Assembly (NCBI RefSeq): GCF_019744875.1
Contig: NZ_JAIETU010000002.1
Coordinates: forward strand, 930,001-994,000
Source: Hyphomicrobium sp.
GTDB taxonomy: Bacteria; Pseudomonadota; Alphaproteobacteria; Rhizobiales; Hyphomicrobiaceae
Length of the DNA stretch: 64,000 nt
Direction of reading: 5' to 3'
Positions 6,935 to 15,529 of this stretch are shown here, piece by piece. The notes beneath the pieces are model-generated. The model was given only the letters and a program-made list of their open reading frames with translations, did no database searches and had not been told where the DNA came from. Made by a program: the position numbers and the translations under genes. The first letter of the stretch is position 1. The number at the start of each line of letters is the position of its first letter.

Positions 6935-8965
6935 ATGACCCTTCGCGCCGTACCTCTGCTTCTTGCTCTTCCCCTCGCCGTCTTCGGTCCCGAGCGCGCC
7001 GTCTCCGAGGTTCCCGCACAAACCGACGCTCCGGGCTTTGCCCGCGCGGAGCCTCTCCGGGCTTCATCTTCGCAGGTGGATGCACGGGCCGATGGGCGCA
7101 TCGAGCTGGCCCAGAAGCAGCCGTGGGCACAGGGCAATCCCCCTCCTACGGACAACAAGGCGGGTGACGCCCCCGACGCGAATGCCGCGCGCCAGAACGC
7201 GCTCAAGCAGAAGCAGATCCAGATCGAGCAGGCGAAGCAGAAGGCGATCCAGCAGCAGCAGGACGCCATCCGCGCACGCGACGCGGCGCAGAAGAGCCGC
7301 CAGGACGCTATCCTCAAGCAGAAGCAGATCCAGGCCGAGCAGGCCAAGCAGAAAGCGATCCAGCAGCAGGATGCCATCCGCGCGCGCGACGCGGCGCAGA
7401 AGTCCCGCCTGGACGCCATCAACAAGCAGAAGCAGATCCAGGCCGAACAAGCCAAGCAGAAGGCGGTCCAGCAGCAGCAGCAAACACAGGACGCGATCCG
7501 CGCCCGCGATGCGGCGCAGAAGAGCCGTCAGGACGCGTTGATCAAGCAGAAACAGCTTCAGGCTGAGCAGGCGAGGCAGAAAGCGCTCCAGCAGCAGCAG
7601 CAAACGCAGGACGCGATCCGCGCCCGCGATGCGGCGAAGAACAACAGCTGGGGACAGCAGCAGAACTCGGGCAAGATCATCCGGGACCCGGCGCGCGACG
7701 AAGCGCTCAAGGCGCGGGACGAAGCGGTGCGCCAGAAGCAACTCGATGCGGAGGCCGCGCGCCAGAATGCGCTCAAGGCGCGGGACCAGGCGGTGCGCCA
7801 GAAGCAGCTCGATGCGGATGCCGCCCGCCAGAACGCGCTCAAGCAGAGGCAAGGCGCCGGGCCGCGGCCCACATGGGGCACGCCGCCGAAGGCGTTCGAT
7901 CGCGGCGCGGCAGACAACGAATTCCAGCGCGCCCGCGACCAGGCGCGTGACTTCCACTCGCACAAACCCGGCGACAGGTCTCACGGCGGCGGGCGCGAGG
8001 TCGAGAATTTCCGCCCCGATGGCACGCGGAAGTTCGAGGACATTCGCAAAGGCCGCAAGGAGCGCACGCTGTTCGACGGCAAACGGCGCGACATCATCGA
8101 GCCCGACAACCGCGTCATCGTGCGCCAAAACGACCGCTCCTTCATCCGTCACGACGAGAGCCGCCGATTCCAGCGGACAGGCCGGGAAGTCCGGCGCGAG
8201 CGGCGCAAAGACGGCCTGACGATGATCGTGACGATGGGCCTCGCGGGCGCCCTCATCTATTCGCTGCAGGATGACGACGGGCAGCTCTATCGCCGCAGCC
8301 GCAAGGATCGGGATGGACGAGAGGTCGTGCTGATCGACAACCGCAACTACTACGGCCGCCATCGTCACTCGCGGTTCGACGAGGAGCGCGACTACCGCGA
8401 CGCCTACGTCGACCTTCCCCCGCCGCGCGTGCGCATTCCCGACGACGAGTACATCGTCGACTACGACCGCGCCTCGCCCGACGTCGTCTACGACACGCTG
8501 ATGGCGCCGCCCGTGGAACGCCTCGAACGCGGCTATTCGCTCGACGAAGTACGCCACAGCTACTCCGTGCTGGAGCGCATGCGGCGCGTGGATCTCGATG
8601 CCGTCAATTTCGGCTTCGGTTCCTGGGAGGTCGGCGAGGATCAGTATCCGAAGCTCGAGAGCATGGCGCAGGCGATGCTGCGCATCATCAAGCGCTCGCC
8701 GGACGAGGTGTTCCTGATCGAGGGCCACACCGACGCCGTCGGCTCCGACATCGACAACCTGTCACTTTCGGACCGGCGCGCGGAAACGGTGGCGATCATC
8801 CTGTCGGACGTGTTCGACGTGCCGCCGGAGAACCTGACGACACAGGGCTACGGCGAGCAGTACCTCAAGGTGCCGACGGAAGAGCCGTCGCGCATCAACC
8901 GCCGCGTCTCGATCCGCCGCATCACGCCGCTGCTTTCGAAGGAAGGCTGGAACGACGTCGATTGA
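6935..8965 (+). CDS. OmpA-domain envelope protein with long K/Q/A repeats
   Basis: 676 residues from the ATG at 6935. Layout: signal peptide (TLRAVPLLLALPLAVFG), a short linker, then a highly charged repeat region of about residues 85-310 built from units such as KQKQIQAEQAKQKAIQQQ and DAIRARDAAQKSRQDA (four copies) and a second family with RQKQLDAEAARQNALKAR. A basic/acidic segment follows (about 330-430), then one hydrophobic stretch (GLTMIVTMGLAGALIYSL), and a C-terminal OmpA/MotB-like peptidoglycan-binding domain (about 555-670) with EVFLIEGHTDAVGSD, LSDRRAETVA and RINRRVSIRR. It probably links the cell wall to another layer, with the repeats forming a long coil. The frame also has a TTG at 6917. 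The repeats may vary in number between strains. Confidence 0.85.
   Translation: MTLRAVPLLLALPLAVFGPERAVSEVPAQTDAPGFARAEPLRASSSQVDARADGRIELAQKQPWAQGNPPPTDNKAGDAPDANAARQNALKQKQIQIEQAKQKAIQQQQDAIRARDAAQKSRQDAILKQKQIQAEQAKQKAIQQQDAIRARDAAQKSRLDAINKQKQIQAEQAKQKAVQQQQQTQDAIRARDAAQKSRQDALIKQKQLQAEQARQKALQQQQQTQDAIRARDAAKNNSWGQQQNSGKIIRDPARDEALKARDEAVRQKQLDAEAARQNALKARDQAVRQKQLDADAARQNALKQRQGAGPRPTWGTPPKAFDRGAADNEFQRARDQARDFHSHKPGDRSHGGGREVENFRPDGTRKFEDIRKGRKERTLFDGKRRDIIEPDNRVIVRQNDRSFIRHDESRRFQRTGREVRRERRKDGLTMIVTMGLAGALIYSLQDDDGQLYRRSRKDRDGREVVLIDNRNYYGRHRHSRFDEERDYRDAYVDLPPPRVRIPDDEYIVDYDRASPDVVYDTLMAPPVERLERGYSLDEVRHSYSVLERMRRVDLDAVNFGFGSWEVGEDQYPKLESMAQAMLRIIKRSPDEVFLIEGHTDAVGSDIDNLSLSDRRAETVAIILSDVFDVPPENLTTQGYGEQYLKVPTEEPSRINRRVSIRRITPLLSKEGWNDVD
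7195..7850 (+). repeat. In-frame tandem repeats in the OmpA-domain gene
   Basis: Four imperfect units of about 108-120 bases at 7195-7640 encode KQKQIQAEQAKQKAIQQQ plus DAIRARDAAQKSRQ, differing by a few substitutions and by insertion of Gln or Thr-Gln codons. A second shorter family of about 66 bases (RQKQLDAEAARQNALKA) occupies about 7700-7850. All length changes are multiples of three, so the frame is preserved. Confidence 0.85.
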
Positions 8966-9154
8966 CGAACGCCTCGTCGCCCGGCCGGCCCAAAAGCCGG
9001 CTGGGCGAATGCGGCCTCAAGCGTGCGCCGGTTCAGAAGCTGCTGCTCGTTCTGAAGGTGGATCGGCTGGAAGGCGGTTTCCGCCAGGAGCGTTCCTTAG
9101 CGCGCAGGATCGGTGGGGCGGCCCCACCTGCAAGCTCAACGGCGCTAGGGAAAA

Positions 9155-9239
9155 TGGTGGAGAGGGCTGGATTCGAACCAGCGTAGGCGAAGCCAACGGA
9201 TTTACAGTCCGTCCCCTTTAGCCACTCGGGCACCTCTCC
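9155..9239 (-). tRNA. tRNA-Tyr (GUA)
   Basis: Reading the - strand from 9239, a 7-bp acceptor stem GGAGAGG / CCTCTCC, a D arm (TGCCCGAGTGG), an anticodon arm CGGACTGTAAATCCG with anticodon GTA, a long variable arm (about 13 bases, as usual for bacterial class II tRNA-Tyr), a T arm with GGTTCGAATCC, and an encoded CCA end. No flanking integrase or repeated 3' end was seen, so no evidence that it serves as an attachment site. Confidence 0.96.
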
Positions 9240-9453
9240 GTGCCAATTCGGTAGGCCAGTGTTCGTCCGCGGCATCACTGCGCAACGGCTTTCCATCCGG
9301 CCTATCAAACAAAATCGCCCTGCGCTCGCCGAGCGGCAGGGCAACGCCGTCCTTATGGTAATCCGGCCCCCCAATGTCAATTGGAAAAGCGGGCGAAAAC
9401 CCGTATGGGTCTGGCGTTCGGCGGCTTTCCCGCCATCCGGAGCACACGCCACC

Positions 9454-10359
9454 ATGAAAGACACCCGGACGGGCAAGTCAGACCGCAAACCCTGGCAAAA
9501 AGGACCGGGAGCAAAGCGCCCCGGCGGACGCCCGGGGAAGCCCTCCGGCGCAAAGCCCGGCGGATCGGGAGATCCTGGCCGCGGGCGACAGCCCCCCGTT
9601 GCGCGGCGCGACATGCCCGACGACGGCATCGTGCGCATTTTCGGTAGCCACGCCGTCGAGGCGGCTCTCAACAACAAGCACCGGCGCGTCATTCGCCTGC
9701 TCGCGACGGAGAATGCGGAAATCCGCCTCGCCGAGGTGATTGCCGCCCGTCGCGTGCTGATCGACCGCGCAACGCCAGGCGATCTCGATCACCTGCTCGG
9801 CGCGGACACCGTCCACCAGGGCCTGCTGCTCGAAGCGCAGCCGCTGGAAGAGCCGCTGCTCGCCGAGTTGATCCAGCGGGCCAAGACGCATGGTCCGCTC
9901 GTGCTGCTCGATCACGTGACGGACCCGCACAACTTCGGCGCGGTACTGCGTTCGGCGGCCGCGTTCGGCACGTCCGGTCTCATCATGACGCGCCGCCATA
10001 GTCCCCCGCTCAACGGCGTGCTCGCGAAGGCTGCCTCCGGTGCGCTCGATCTCGTTCCGGTGCTGCCGGTCCAGAACCTCGCCAAGACGATGGAAGAGCT
10101 CAAGGCGCAGGGCTTCCGGCTGATCGGTCTCGAAGGCGCGTCCGACGCGCGCCTCGAAGACGAAACCTTCGAGGGCCCGTGCGCGATTGTGCTCGGTGCC
10201 GAAGGCAAGGGCCTGCGCGAGCTGACCGCGCAAACGTGCGACCGCCTCGTTTCGATCACCACGGGCGGAGCGCTGCACAGCCTCAACGTATCGAATGCGG
10301 CCGCGGTGGCGCTGCATTGGGCGGCGGTTGCGCGGCGGCGCGCGGGCGCAATCTCCTGA
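9454..10359 (+). CDS. rlmB: SPOUT rRNA/tRNA 2'-O-ribose methyltransferase (RlmB family)
   Basis: 301 residues. After a basic, Gly/Pro-rich tail (about 1-50) comes a substrate-binding domain (IFGSHAVEAALNN... about 55-130) and a knotted SpoU/TrmH methyltransferase domain with motif 1 HVTDPHNFGAVLRSA, motif 2 AIVLGAEGKGL and motif 3 SLNVSNAAAVAL. RlmB methylates G2251 of 23S rRNA; the exact target here is inferred from the family. The ATG at 9454 is preferred over the upstream TTG at 9259, which would add residues overlapping the tRNA-side spacer. It follows tRNA-Tyr on the opposite strand and ends in a strong terminator. Confidence 0.92.
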   Translation: MKDTRTGKSDRKPWQKGPGAKRPGGRPGKPSGAKPGGSGDPGRGRQPPVARRDMPDDGIVRIFGSHAVEAALNNKHRRVIRLLATENAEIRLAEVIAARRVLIDRATPGDLDHLLGADTVHQGLLLEAQPLEEPLLAELIQRAKTHGPLVLLDHVTDPHNFGAVLRSAAAFGTSGLIMTRRHSPPLNGVLAKAASGALDLVPVLPVQNLAKTMEELKAQGFRLIGLEGASDARLEDETFEGPCAIVLGAEGKGLRELTAQTCDRLVSITTGGALHSLNVSNAAAVALHWAAVARRRAGAIS

Positions 10360-10368
10360 CGCGAAAAA

Positions 10369-10399
10369 GGGCGGCGCCGAAACCGGCGCCGCCCTCTTT
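10369..10399 (+). terminator. Rho-independent terminator of rlmB
   Basis: An 11-bp perfect stem GGGCGGCGCCG / CGGCGCCGCCC with an AAAC loop, followed by TCTTT. It starts 10 bases after the rlmB stop. The complementary strand carries a GAAA-rich arm followed by TTTTTCGC, so it may also stop the convergent gene at 10430. Confidence 0.85.
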
Positions 10400-10429
10400 G
10401 CTTAAAGTTCTTCCGTGTTCAGGCTGCGA

Positions 10430-10744
10430 TCAATCGCAGTAGGTCGGGCGCCAGCACGTCCAGCGGCCGCCACGGCAGACCGTGTCGCCCCAACGGTTCT
10501 CGAAGCAGTGGCGATTGCGCCAACCGCATTCCTCGGGGCCGGGATAGCATCTGTCGCTGGCGCGGTAGTATTCGCGGTCGCGTGCATGGCCGTATGCGCC
10601 GAGCAGGCCGAGGCCGATTATGCCTGCGGCAACACCGGCCGCCACGCGCCCACCGTTACCTGCTTCGGCCGGCTGAACAGACGACACAGCTACGCCGGCC
10701 ATCAACGCGACAGCCATCAGTGCGTTCATAAGTTTCTTCATCAT
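10430..10744 (-). CDS. Small secreted cysteine-rich protein
   Basis: 104 residues. The signal peptide is MMKKLMNALMAVALMAG...VQPAEAG. The mature protein has a Gly-zipper-like hydrophobic stretch (GRVAAGVAAGIIGLGLLG) and a C-terminal domain with six cysteines and many Trp/Arg (RCYPGPEEC, RHCFENRWGDTVC, RWTCWRPTYC). A periplasmic or outer-membrane protein is likely; the paired cysteines suggest disulfides. The ATG at 10744 with GGACCC upstream is preferred over the open frame to 10783. Similar small proteins are widespread in Hyphomicrobiales but have no assigned role. Confidence 0.65.
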   Translation of the reverse strand: MMKKLMNALMAVALMAGVAVSSVQPAEAGNGGRVAAGVAAGIIGLGLLGAYGHARDREYYRASDRCYPGPEECGWRNRHCFENRWGDTVCRGGRWTCWRPTYCD

Positions 10745-10875
10745 GGGTCCAGTCCCAATCTCACGAGTGATCCGCGCTGACAACGCGGCGCGGAGCGAAA
10801 AAGTTCATGACGTCAGAAAACATCATGCCGCATGAATGGGGCGTGAACGCGGAATTCGCGTAGCCGAAAAACGCC

Positions 10876-10901
10876 AAAGGCCGCTCGAAAGAGCGGCCTT
10901 T
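10876..10901. terminator. Hairpin terminator with GAAA tetraloop
   Basis: An 11-bp perfect stem AAAGGCCGCTC / GAGCGGCCTTT around a GAAA tetraloop, located 21 bases after the stop of the Tyr/His-rich gene (- strand). The A and T flanks serve both directions. Confidence 0.8.
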
Positions 10902-10921
10902 GCGTGTTCGAGCGCCAACTT

Positions 10922-11323
10922 CTACCAGTGGCGATGAAGACGGCGGTGATGATGGTGATGACCGCGATGCCACTTGCGATACTTGACGTAGCGGTAGTTG
11001 GGATAGCCCCAAGCTTGGTAGTACGGCGGGAGCGCGGCGACCGGGCGGCAGCAGGCGCGGCGGTAGCGCAGCTCGTTCGTCGGGCGCCAGTAGCCCGAGT
11101 TGTAGTACGGATAGTAGCCGCGGGGCGACGCGCGATAGGCGTAGGGGTCGGTATAGAAGTCGCTGTGATAGACGTGGCGGTAGCGCGGATAGTAGCCGTA
11201 GTGGTGCACAACCTGCACCTCGCCGTAACCGCGCGGTGCGCGGCGATGGCCGGCCTCAGCCGCGACCGGCATCAGCGCCAGACCGACGGCTGCTGCAAGC
11301 AAGGCGAAAACCCGTAAACGCAT
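10922..11323 (-). CDS. Secreted Tyr/His/Arg-rich protein
   Basis: 133 residues from the ATG at 11323, which has a perfect GAGGAGG site nine bases upstream. The signal peptide is MRLRVFALLAAAVGLALMPVAAEAG. The mature region is strongly biased to Tyr, Arg and His (YGYYPRYRHVYHSDFYTDP, PRGYYPYYNSGYW), contains a CC pair, and ends in a His-rich tail (WHRGHHHHHRRLHRHW). This could bind metal or haem or act as a cationic surface protein; no family function is known. It has its own terminator at 10876-10901. Confidence 0.65.
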   Translation of the reverse strand: MRLRVFALLAAAVGLALMPVAAEAGHRRAPRGYGEVQVVHHYGYYPRYRHVYHSDFYTDPYAYRASPRGYYPYYNSGYWRPTNELRYRRACCRPVAALPPYYQAWGYPNYRYVKYRKWHRGHHHHHRRLHRHW

Positions 11324-11425
11324 GACAACCTCCTCGGGCACGAAACTGGAAACTCTAGGCCGCACGCTACCGCAAACCGCATAACATTGCTTTAAGCAAC
11401 CGCATGCCCTGCCCGGCAAAGCCCG

Positions 11426-12865
11426 TTAGCGCGCGTTGTGATAGGCTTTTGGTGAAAAAAGCGTGAGGAAGATGATGTACAGGTCGAACATCATCGACCA
11501 GTTCTCGATGTAGTCCCTGTCATATTCCACGCGCTTGCGGATGACCTGCATCGTCAGTGCACGGCCCCGGCAGCCGTTGACCTGGGCCCAGCCCGTGATG
11601 CCGGGAACGGCCCTGGCGCGTGCGCTGTAGGTTTCGATCCACTGGGCGAACAGGTCGTCTTCCTCGACCGCGTGCGGACGCGGGCCGACGATCGTCATGT
11701 CGCCCTTGATGACGTTGATGAGCTGGGGAAGCTCGTCGATGTTCAGGCGGCGCAAATGACGCCCGATGGCCGTCAACCGGACCTGGTCCTGATCGGCGGG
11801 CGCCATGTCCTTGCCGTTTTCGGCCACGGTCATGGTGCGGAACTTCCAGATCTGGAACTCGCTCATGTTGTAGCCGCGGCGGCGCTGCAGAAAGAGCGCC
11901 GGGCCGGGGCTCGTGAGCCTGATCAGGATCGCGACGGTGGCGAGCAACGGAAAGAGCGCCACGAGCGCGACCGATGCCAGCACGATGTCGAAGACGCGCT
12001 TGCAGAACCACTGAAACGGCGCCAGCGGCGGCAGGGAGACCGTGAACGCCGACATCTCAGAGAACTGGGCAACGTTGGCGCCGGCATAGCGATCGAGCGG
12101 CACTACCGTTTGAATGTGGACGGCGGCCGGGATCCCGGACAGGCGCGCCATGACATCGGCATCGGCCGAAGCGGTGCCGGAGACGATGATGTCGTCCACC
12201 GCAAGCGCGCGTGCACGGCCCACCACGTCATCGACCGCCTTCAGCATGGCCGCGCGGGTTTCAAACAGCGTGGGCACCGGCAACGCCTCGGCGGCGAGCA
12301 CGTGGAAGCCCTGCCGGCGGTTGGCCGCACGGGCCGTCATCGTATCGAGCTCGGCGGGCTGGCCGAGCACCAGGATGCGCCGCCCGCGGATGCTGCCGCT
12401 TTCGACAAGACGCGCGCGTACTGCCGAGACAGCCAACCCCAAGCCAGTCACGGCGGCGAGGCCGGTGACATAGAACACGGCCAGATAGGCATACGACAGC
12501 TCAGCGCCGTCGCTCGACAGGGAGGAGACCAGCGCAAGGATCAGCGTGGCGAATGTCCAGATCTCGACTTGGCGGCTCGGCGTGACGTCCGGCGCGGCGC
12601 CGGGCCAACGCGCCGACGTTTCGATCACGAGATGGGGGACCGTATAGAGCAAGCCGGTCAGCAGGCCCGCCATGACATAGGGCTGAAGGGTGCCGATCTG
12701 CCCCGCAACGGACAGCTCGAACAGCGCGCCGACGAGCACGGCCAGGACCGCCACCGTTGCGACGCCGAGAACAAAGACGGCCAAGGCGAACGTCGTGCTC
12801 GACATGCCACGCGGCAGCGGCTCGAATTCAGCGCTGAGGCTAATCGGTTTTCTTGAGATTTCCAT
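11426..12865 (-). CDS. Polyprenyl phosphoglycosyltransferase (EPS initiation)
   Basis: 479 residues. The N-terminal half has four transmembrane segments and a Rossmann-like CoA-binding-3 domain (RRILVLGQPAELD near 165). The C-terminal third is a bacterial sugar transferase domain: FCKRVFDIVLAS membrane hairpin, LTSPGPALFLQRRRGYN, IWKFRTM, RRLNIDELPQLINVIKGDM, VGPRPHA and GITGWAQVNG. It transfers a sugar-1-phosphate to undecaprenyl phosphate in the inner membrane to start exopolysaccharide synthesis. It is divergent from the Wzz-like gene at 13180 and paralogous to the gene at 31847. Confidence 0.92.
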   Translation of the reverse strand: MEISRKPISLSAEFEPLPRGMSSTTFALAVFVLGVATVAVLAVLVGALFELSVAGQIGTLQPYVMAGLLTGLLYTVPHLVIETSARWPGAAPDVTPSRQVEIWTFATLILALVSSLSSDGAELSYAYLAVFYVTGLAAVTGLGLAVSAVRARLVESGSIRGRRILVLGQPAELDTMTARAANRRQGFHVLAAEALPVPTLFETRAAMLKAVDDVVGRARALAVDDIIVSGTASADADVMARLSGIPAAVHIQTVVPLDRYAGANVAQFSEMSAFTVSLPPLAPFQWFCKRVFDIVLASVALVALFPLLATVAILIRLTSPGPALFLQRRRGYNMSEFQIWKFRTMTVAENGKDMAPADQDQVRLTAIGRHLRRLNIDELPQLINVIKGDMTIVGPRPHAVEEDDLFAQWIETYSARARAVPGITGWAQVNGCRGRALTMQVIRKRVEYDRDYIENWSMMFDLYIIFLTLFSPKAYHNAR

Positions 12866-13179
12866 GGGATACGCGACGTCAACCCTCTAGACCGCAACGG
12901 CGGCCGATTGCTTGAGCAACCTGCCGGATAGATGGATCAAAACGCGCCGCATCTCAATAGGTTGGTAACGCTTTCGTTAATAGCTGTGCCGTTGCCATCG
13001 TCTGACGTCTGTATTTATTGACAGATCTCCGCAGACCCCGTCGCGCGCTTTTATTCCCCCGCGCCAGCCCGCGCGGTAACCAAGCGCTTAACGACATGTT
13101 TCAATCGACGCGGATTGAGCACAATTGTGCGCGCATCGTCCCCCCGGAAAAATCCTTCGGTTCCAATCGAGCGCAAGTG
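12866..13179. other. Divergent promoter region of EPS locus A
   Basis: 314 bases between the phosphoglycosyltransferase gene (-) and the Wzz-like gene (+). A moderately AT-rich part (about 12945-13020) with TTGGTAACGC and TTTCGTTAATAGC may hold promoters for one or both genes. The frame of the + gene remains open back to 13018, but that part reads as non-protein. No clear palindromic operator. Confidence 0.4.
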
Positions 13180-15330
13180 ATGTTGATGAGTGCGAACTAC
13201 CCTATGCCTGCGCAAGATTCACTGGAGGGGCCACCGGATTTCTCAGGACTGCTAGCGGGGCTGCGGAAGCGCTCCGGCGAAATCCTCGCAGCGACGCTCA
13301 TCGGTCTCGGCCTTGCCATTCTCTATCTCTTCATGACGGTGCCGACGTACACGTCGAGCTCGATCCTCTACATCAATCCGCTGCCCAATCGGGTCGTCAA
13401 CGAAGAGGCTCTGAGCCCGACCATCAGCGGCGCCGATCTTGCGATCGTCGAGAGCCAAATTCCGATCCTCGGCTCTGACGCCATGATGCAGCGCGTGGTC
13501 GAGACGCTCAGCCTGGACCAGGACGGCGAGTTCATCGGCACCGGCGCGCTGACCAAGCTCCGCCAACTCATTGCGCCGTCGCCGCAAACCGCCCCGGCTA
13601 AGGCGCGGGCGGCGGCGCGGCTCGCGAAGATGGTCAAGATCCAGCACGTGCCGCGCACTTACATTGTCGAAGTGGAAGTTACCTCCGGATCCGCGGCGAA
13701 GGCGGCCCAGATCGCCGATACGCTCGTGAGCCTCTATCTCTCCAGCCAGACCTCGGCTCGGGCCGACGACGAGCGGCGCGCCAACGAACTCATCAACAGC
13801 CGCCTCGGCGAGTTGCGCGATCAGGTGCGCAAGGCCGAAGACCGCGTCGATGACTTCAAGCAGCGCAACCGCATCACGGTGTCCGAGGGCGGAATCGTCG
13901 ACGAGCAGCAGCTCGGCAGGCTCAACGGCGAACTCGCGACCGCGCGAGCGACGGCAGCCGAAGCGAAGGGGCGGCTCGACGCGGTGCGCGCCGCGCTCGC
14001 GCGGAATGCGGCGCTCGACACCATGCCGGAGGCGGTGCGTTCGGCCACGATCCAGCGGCTACGCGAGCAGCATGCGCTGGTTTCGCGCCGCGTCGCGTCG
14101 CTCGAATCGCAACTCAAGGGCCGCCACCCCGTGCTGATCGAAGCGCGGTCTCAGCTCGCGGAAATCCAGGCGGAGATCAATGCCGAGCTGCGCCGCATCA
14201 CCGGCGCGCTGTCGGCCGATCACGACATGGCGGCGCGGCGCGAGCGGGAACTCTCTTCGATCATCGAGGCGAGCAAGACGGAAGTCTCGCGCTCGTCGAC
14301 GGCGCAGATCAAGCTGCGGGAGCTGCAGCAGGACGTGGCGACGAGCCGGGACGTGCTCGGCACGTTCCTGCAGCGCGCCAAGGAGACGCGCGAGCAGGAG
14401 CAGATCAGCGTTCCCTATGCGCGCGTCGTGTCTCCCGCGACGGCCCCGGCCATCCCGAACGGGCCGACCAAAATCATGGTGCTCGGACTTGGCGCGTTCG
14501 CGGCCCTCGGGCTCGGCGTCGTGTGGGCGCTGGCGCGCGAGCAACTCGCGCCCACCGTGCGCTCCACCTCGCGCGCGCCGGCGCTGAGCGGGCATTCGCT
14601 GTTTCCGGTTCCGACGCTGGTGACGGCGACGCCCTCTTTGCTCAAACTCGGGCGGCGCGATGAAAATGGAGATGGCGAACTCGGGCGGGCCCTGGTCGCG
14701 GTGTCCGAACCGGACGGCGCGGCTGACGGCGCCTACCGGCAAAGCATTCTGCAACTGCTCTCGGCGTTCGAGCAGGATCGCCATCAGGATTATCCGACCG
14801 CCGTCATGATGGTGGGGGCCTCGCACGGCACGGGAACGTCGTCCGTGGCGCTGGCGGTCGCGCAAGCCGGAGCCCTGCACGGCGAACGCGTGCTGCTCGT
14901 CGATGCGTGCTCGTCCGCGGCGACGCTGTCGGCGGCGCTGGCTCCCGATATCACCTTCGACTGGGCGGCGCTGCTCGCAAAGCCCGAAGCGTTGACGTCG
15001 CACACCGTGCGGGACGCGAAGTCAAGCCTGGCCTTCCTTCCGCTTGCGCCGGCCGACCTGCGCGTGCTCAAGCGCGCCGAGCGGCGCCGGCTTGCGGCCA
15101 ATCTCGCGGCGGCTGCGCTCGACTACGATCTCGTCATCATCGACGCGGGCCCGCTCGCGCAGGACGAGTCCAGCTCCGCGCTGCTGCCGCTCGTCGACCG
15201 CATCGCCGTCGTGACGCGGAGCGGTGTCACCTCGCAGGCCGCGCTCGACGAAACGCTGCGCGTGCTGGCGCCCGTGCTCGACAAGGTTTCCGGGATCGTT
15301 CTCAACGATGCGGGCGCGAGGGCCAAGTAA
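13180..15330 (+). CDS. Wzz/GumC-like polysaccharide copolymerase with degenerate kinase domain
   Basis: 716 residues. A Wzz chain-length domain starts near 20 with transmembrane helix 1 (LAATLIGLGLAILYLFM), followed by a long periplasmic coiled coil (about 190-410), the proline-rich VSPATAPAIPNGPTK before transmembrane helix 2, and a cytoplasmic P-loop-like domain (about 515-716). In that domain the Walker A region reads GASHGTGTSS near 545-556: the invariant Lys is replaced by Thr. Walker A' reads VLLVDACSS instead of LLIDADLR. There is no tyrosine cluster at the C-terminus. It should control EPS chain length but probably cannot act as a tyrosine kinase. Starts at 13186 and 13204 are also possible. 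Confidence 0.87.
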   Translation: MLMSANYPMPAQDSLEGPPDFSGLLAGLRKRSGEILAATLIGLGLAILYLFMTVPTYTSSSILYINPLPNRVVNEEALSPTISGADLAIVESQIPILGSDAMMQRVVETLSLDQDGEFIGTGALTKLRQLIAPSPQTAPAKARAAARLAKMVKIQHVPRTYIVEVEVTSGSAAKAAQIADTLVSLYLSSQTSARADDERRANELINSRLGELRDQVRKAEDRVDDFKQRNRITVSEGGIVDEQQLGRLNGELATARATAAEAKGRLDAVRAALARNAALDTMPEAVRSATIQRLREQHALVSRRVASLESQLKGRHPVLIEARSQLAEIQAEINAELRRITGALSADHDMAARRERELSSIIEASKTEVSRSSTAQIKLRELQQDVATSRDVLGTFLQRAKETREQEQISVPYARVVSPATAPAIPNGPTKIMVLGLGAFAALGLGVVWALAREQLAPTVRSTSRAPALSGHSLFPVPTLVTATPSLLKLGRRDENGDGELGRALVAVSEPDGAADGAYRQSILQLLSAFEQDRHQDYPTAVMMVGASHGTGTSSVALAVAQAGALHGERVLLVDACSSAATLSAALAPDITFDWAALLAKPEALTSHTVRDAKSSLAFLPLAPADLRVLKRAERRRLAANLAAAALDYDLVIIDAGPLAQDESSSALLPLVDRIAVVTRSGVTSQAALDETLRVLAPVLDKVSGIVLNDAGARAK

Positions 15331-15529
15331 AGGCGGCTACCCTGCCGACAGCGGCGCTCGCCGTCCAAGCCGGCCGTTTGCGCGCGCATGTTCGCATTGC
15401 ATGGGCGACTATGGCGCAGCCGTGCGGCTGGATCGAACCGCCGGAGTTGCTTACGGTCGCCTGCCGTTCTCTGCAATCCGTGATGTCTTGCGTCCTGCGA
15501 TCTTTCCTCCCGGCTTCCTGGAATTTCCA

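Noticed and set aside
7064-8728. A 554-codon open frame antisense to the OmpA-domain gene
   Set aside because: Shadow of the repeat region; Leu/Arg-rich, no signal or domain.
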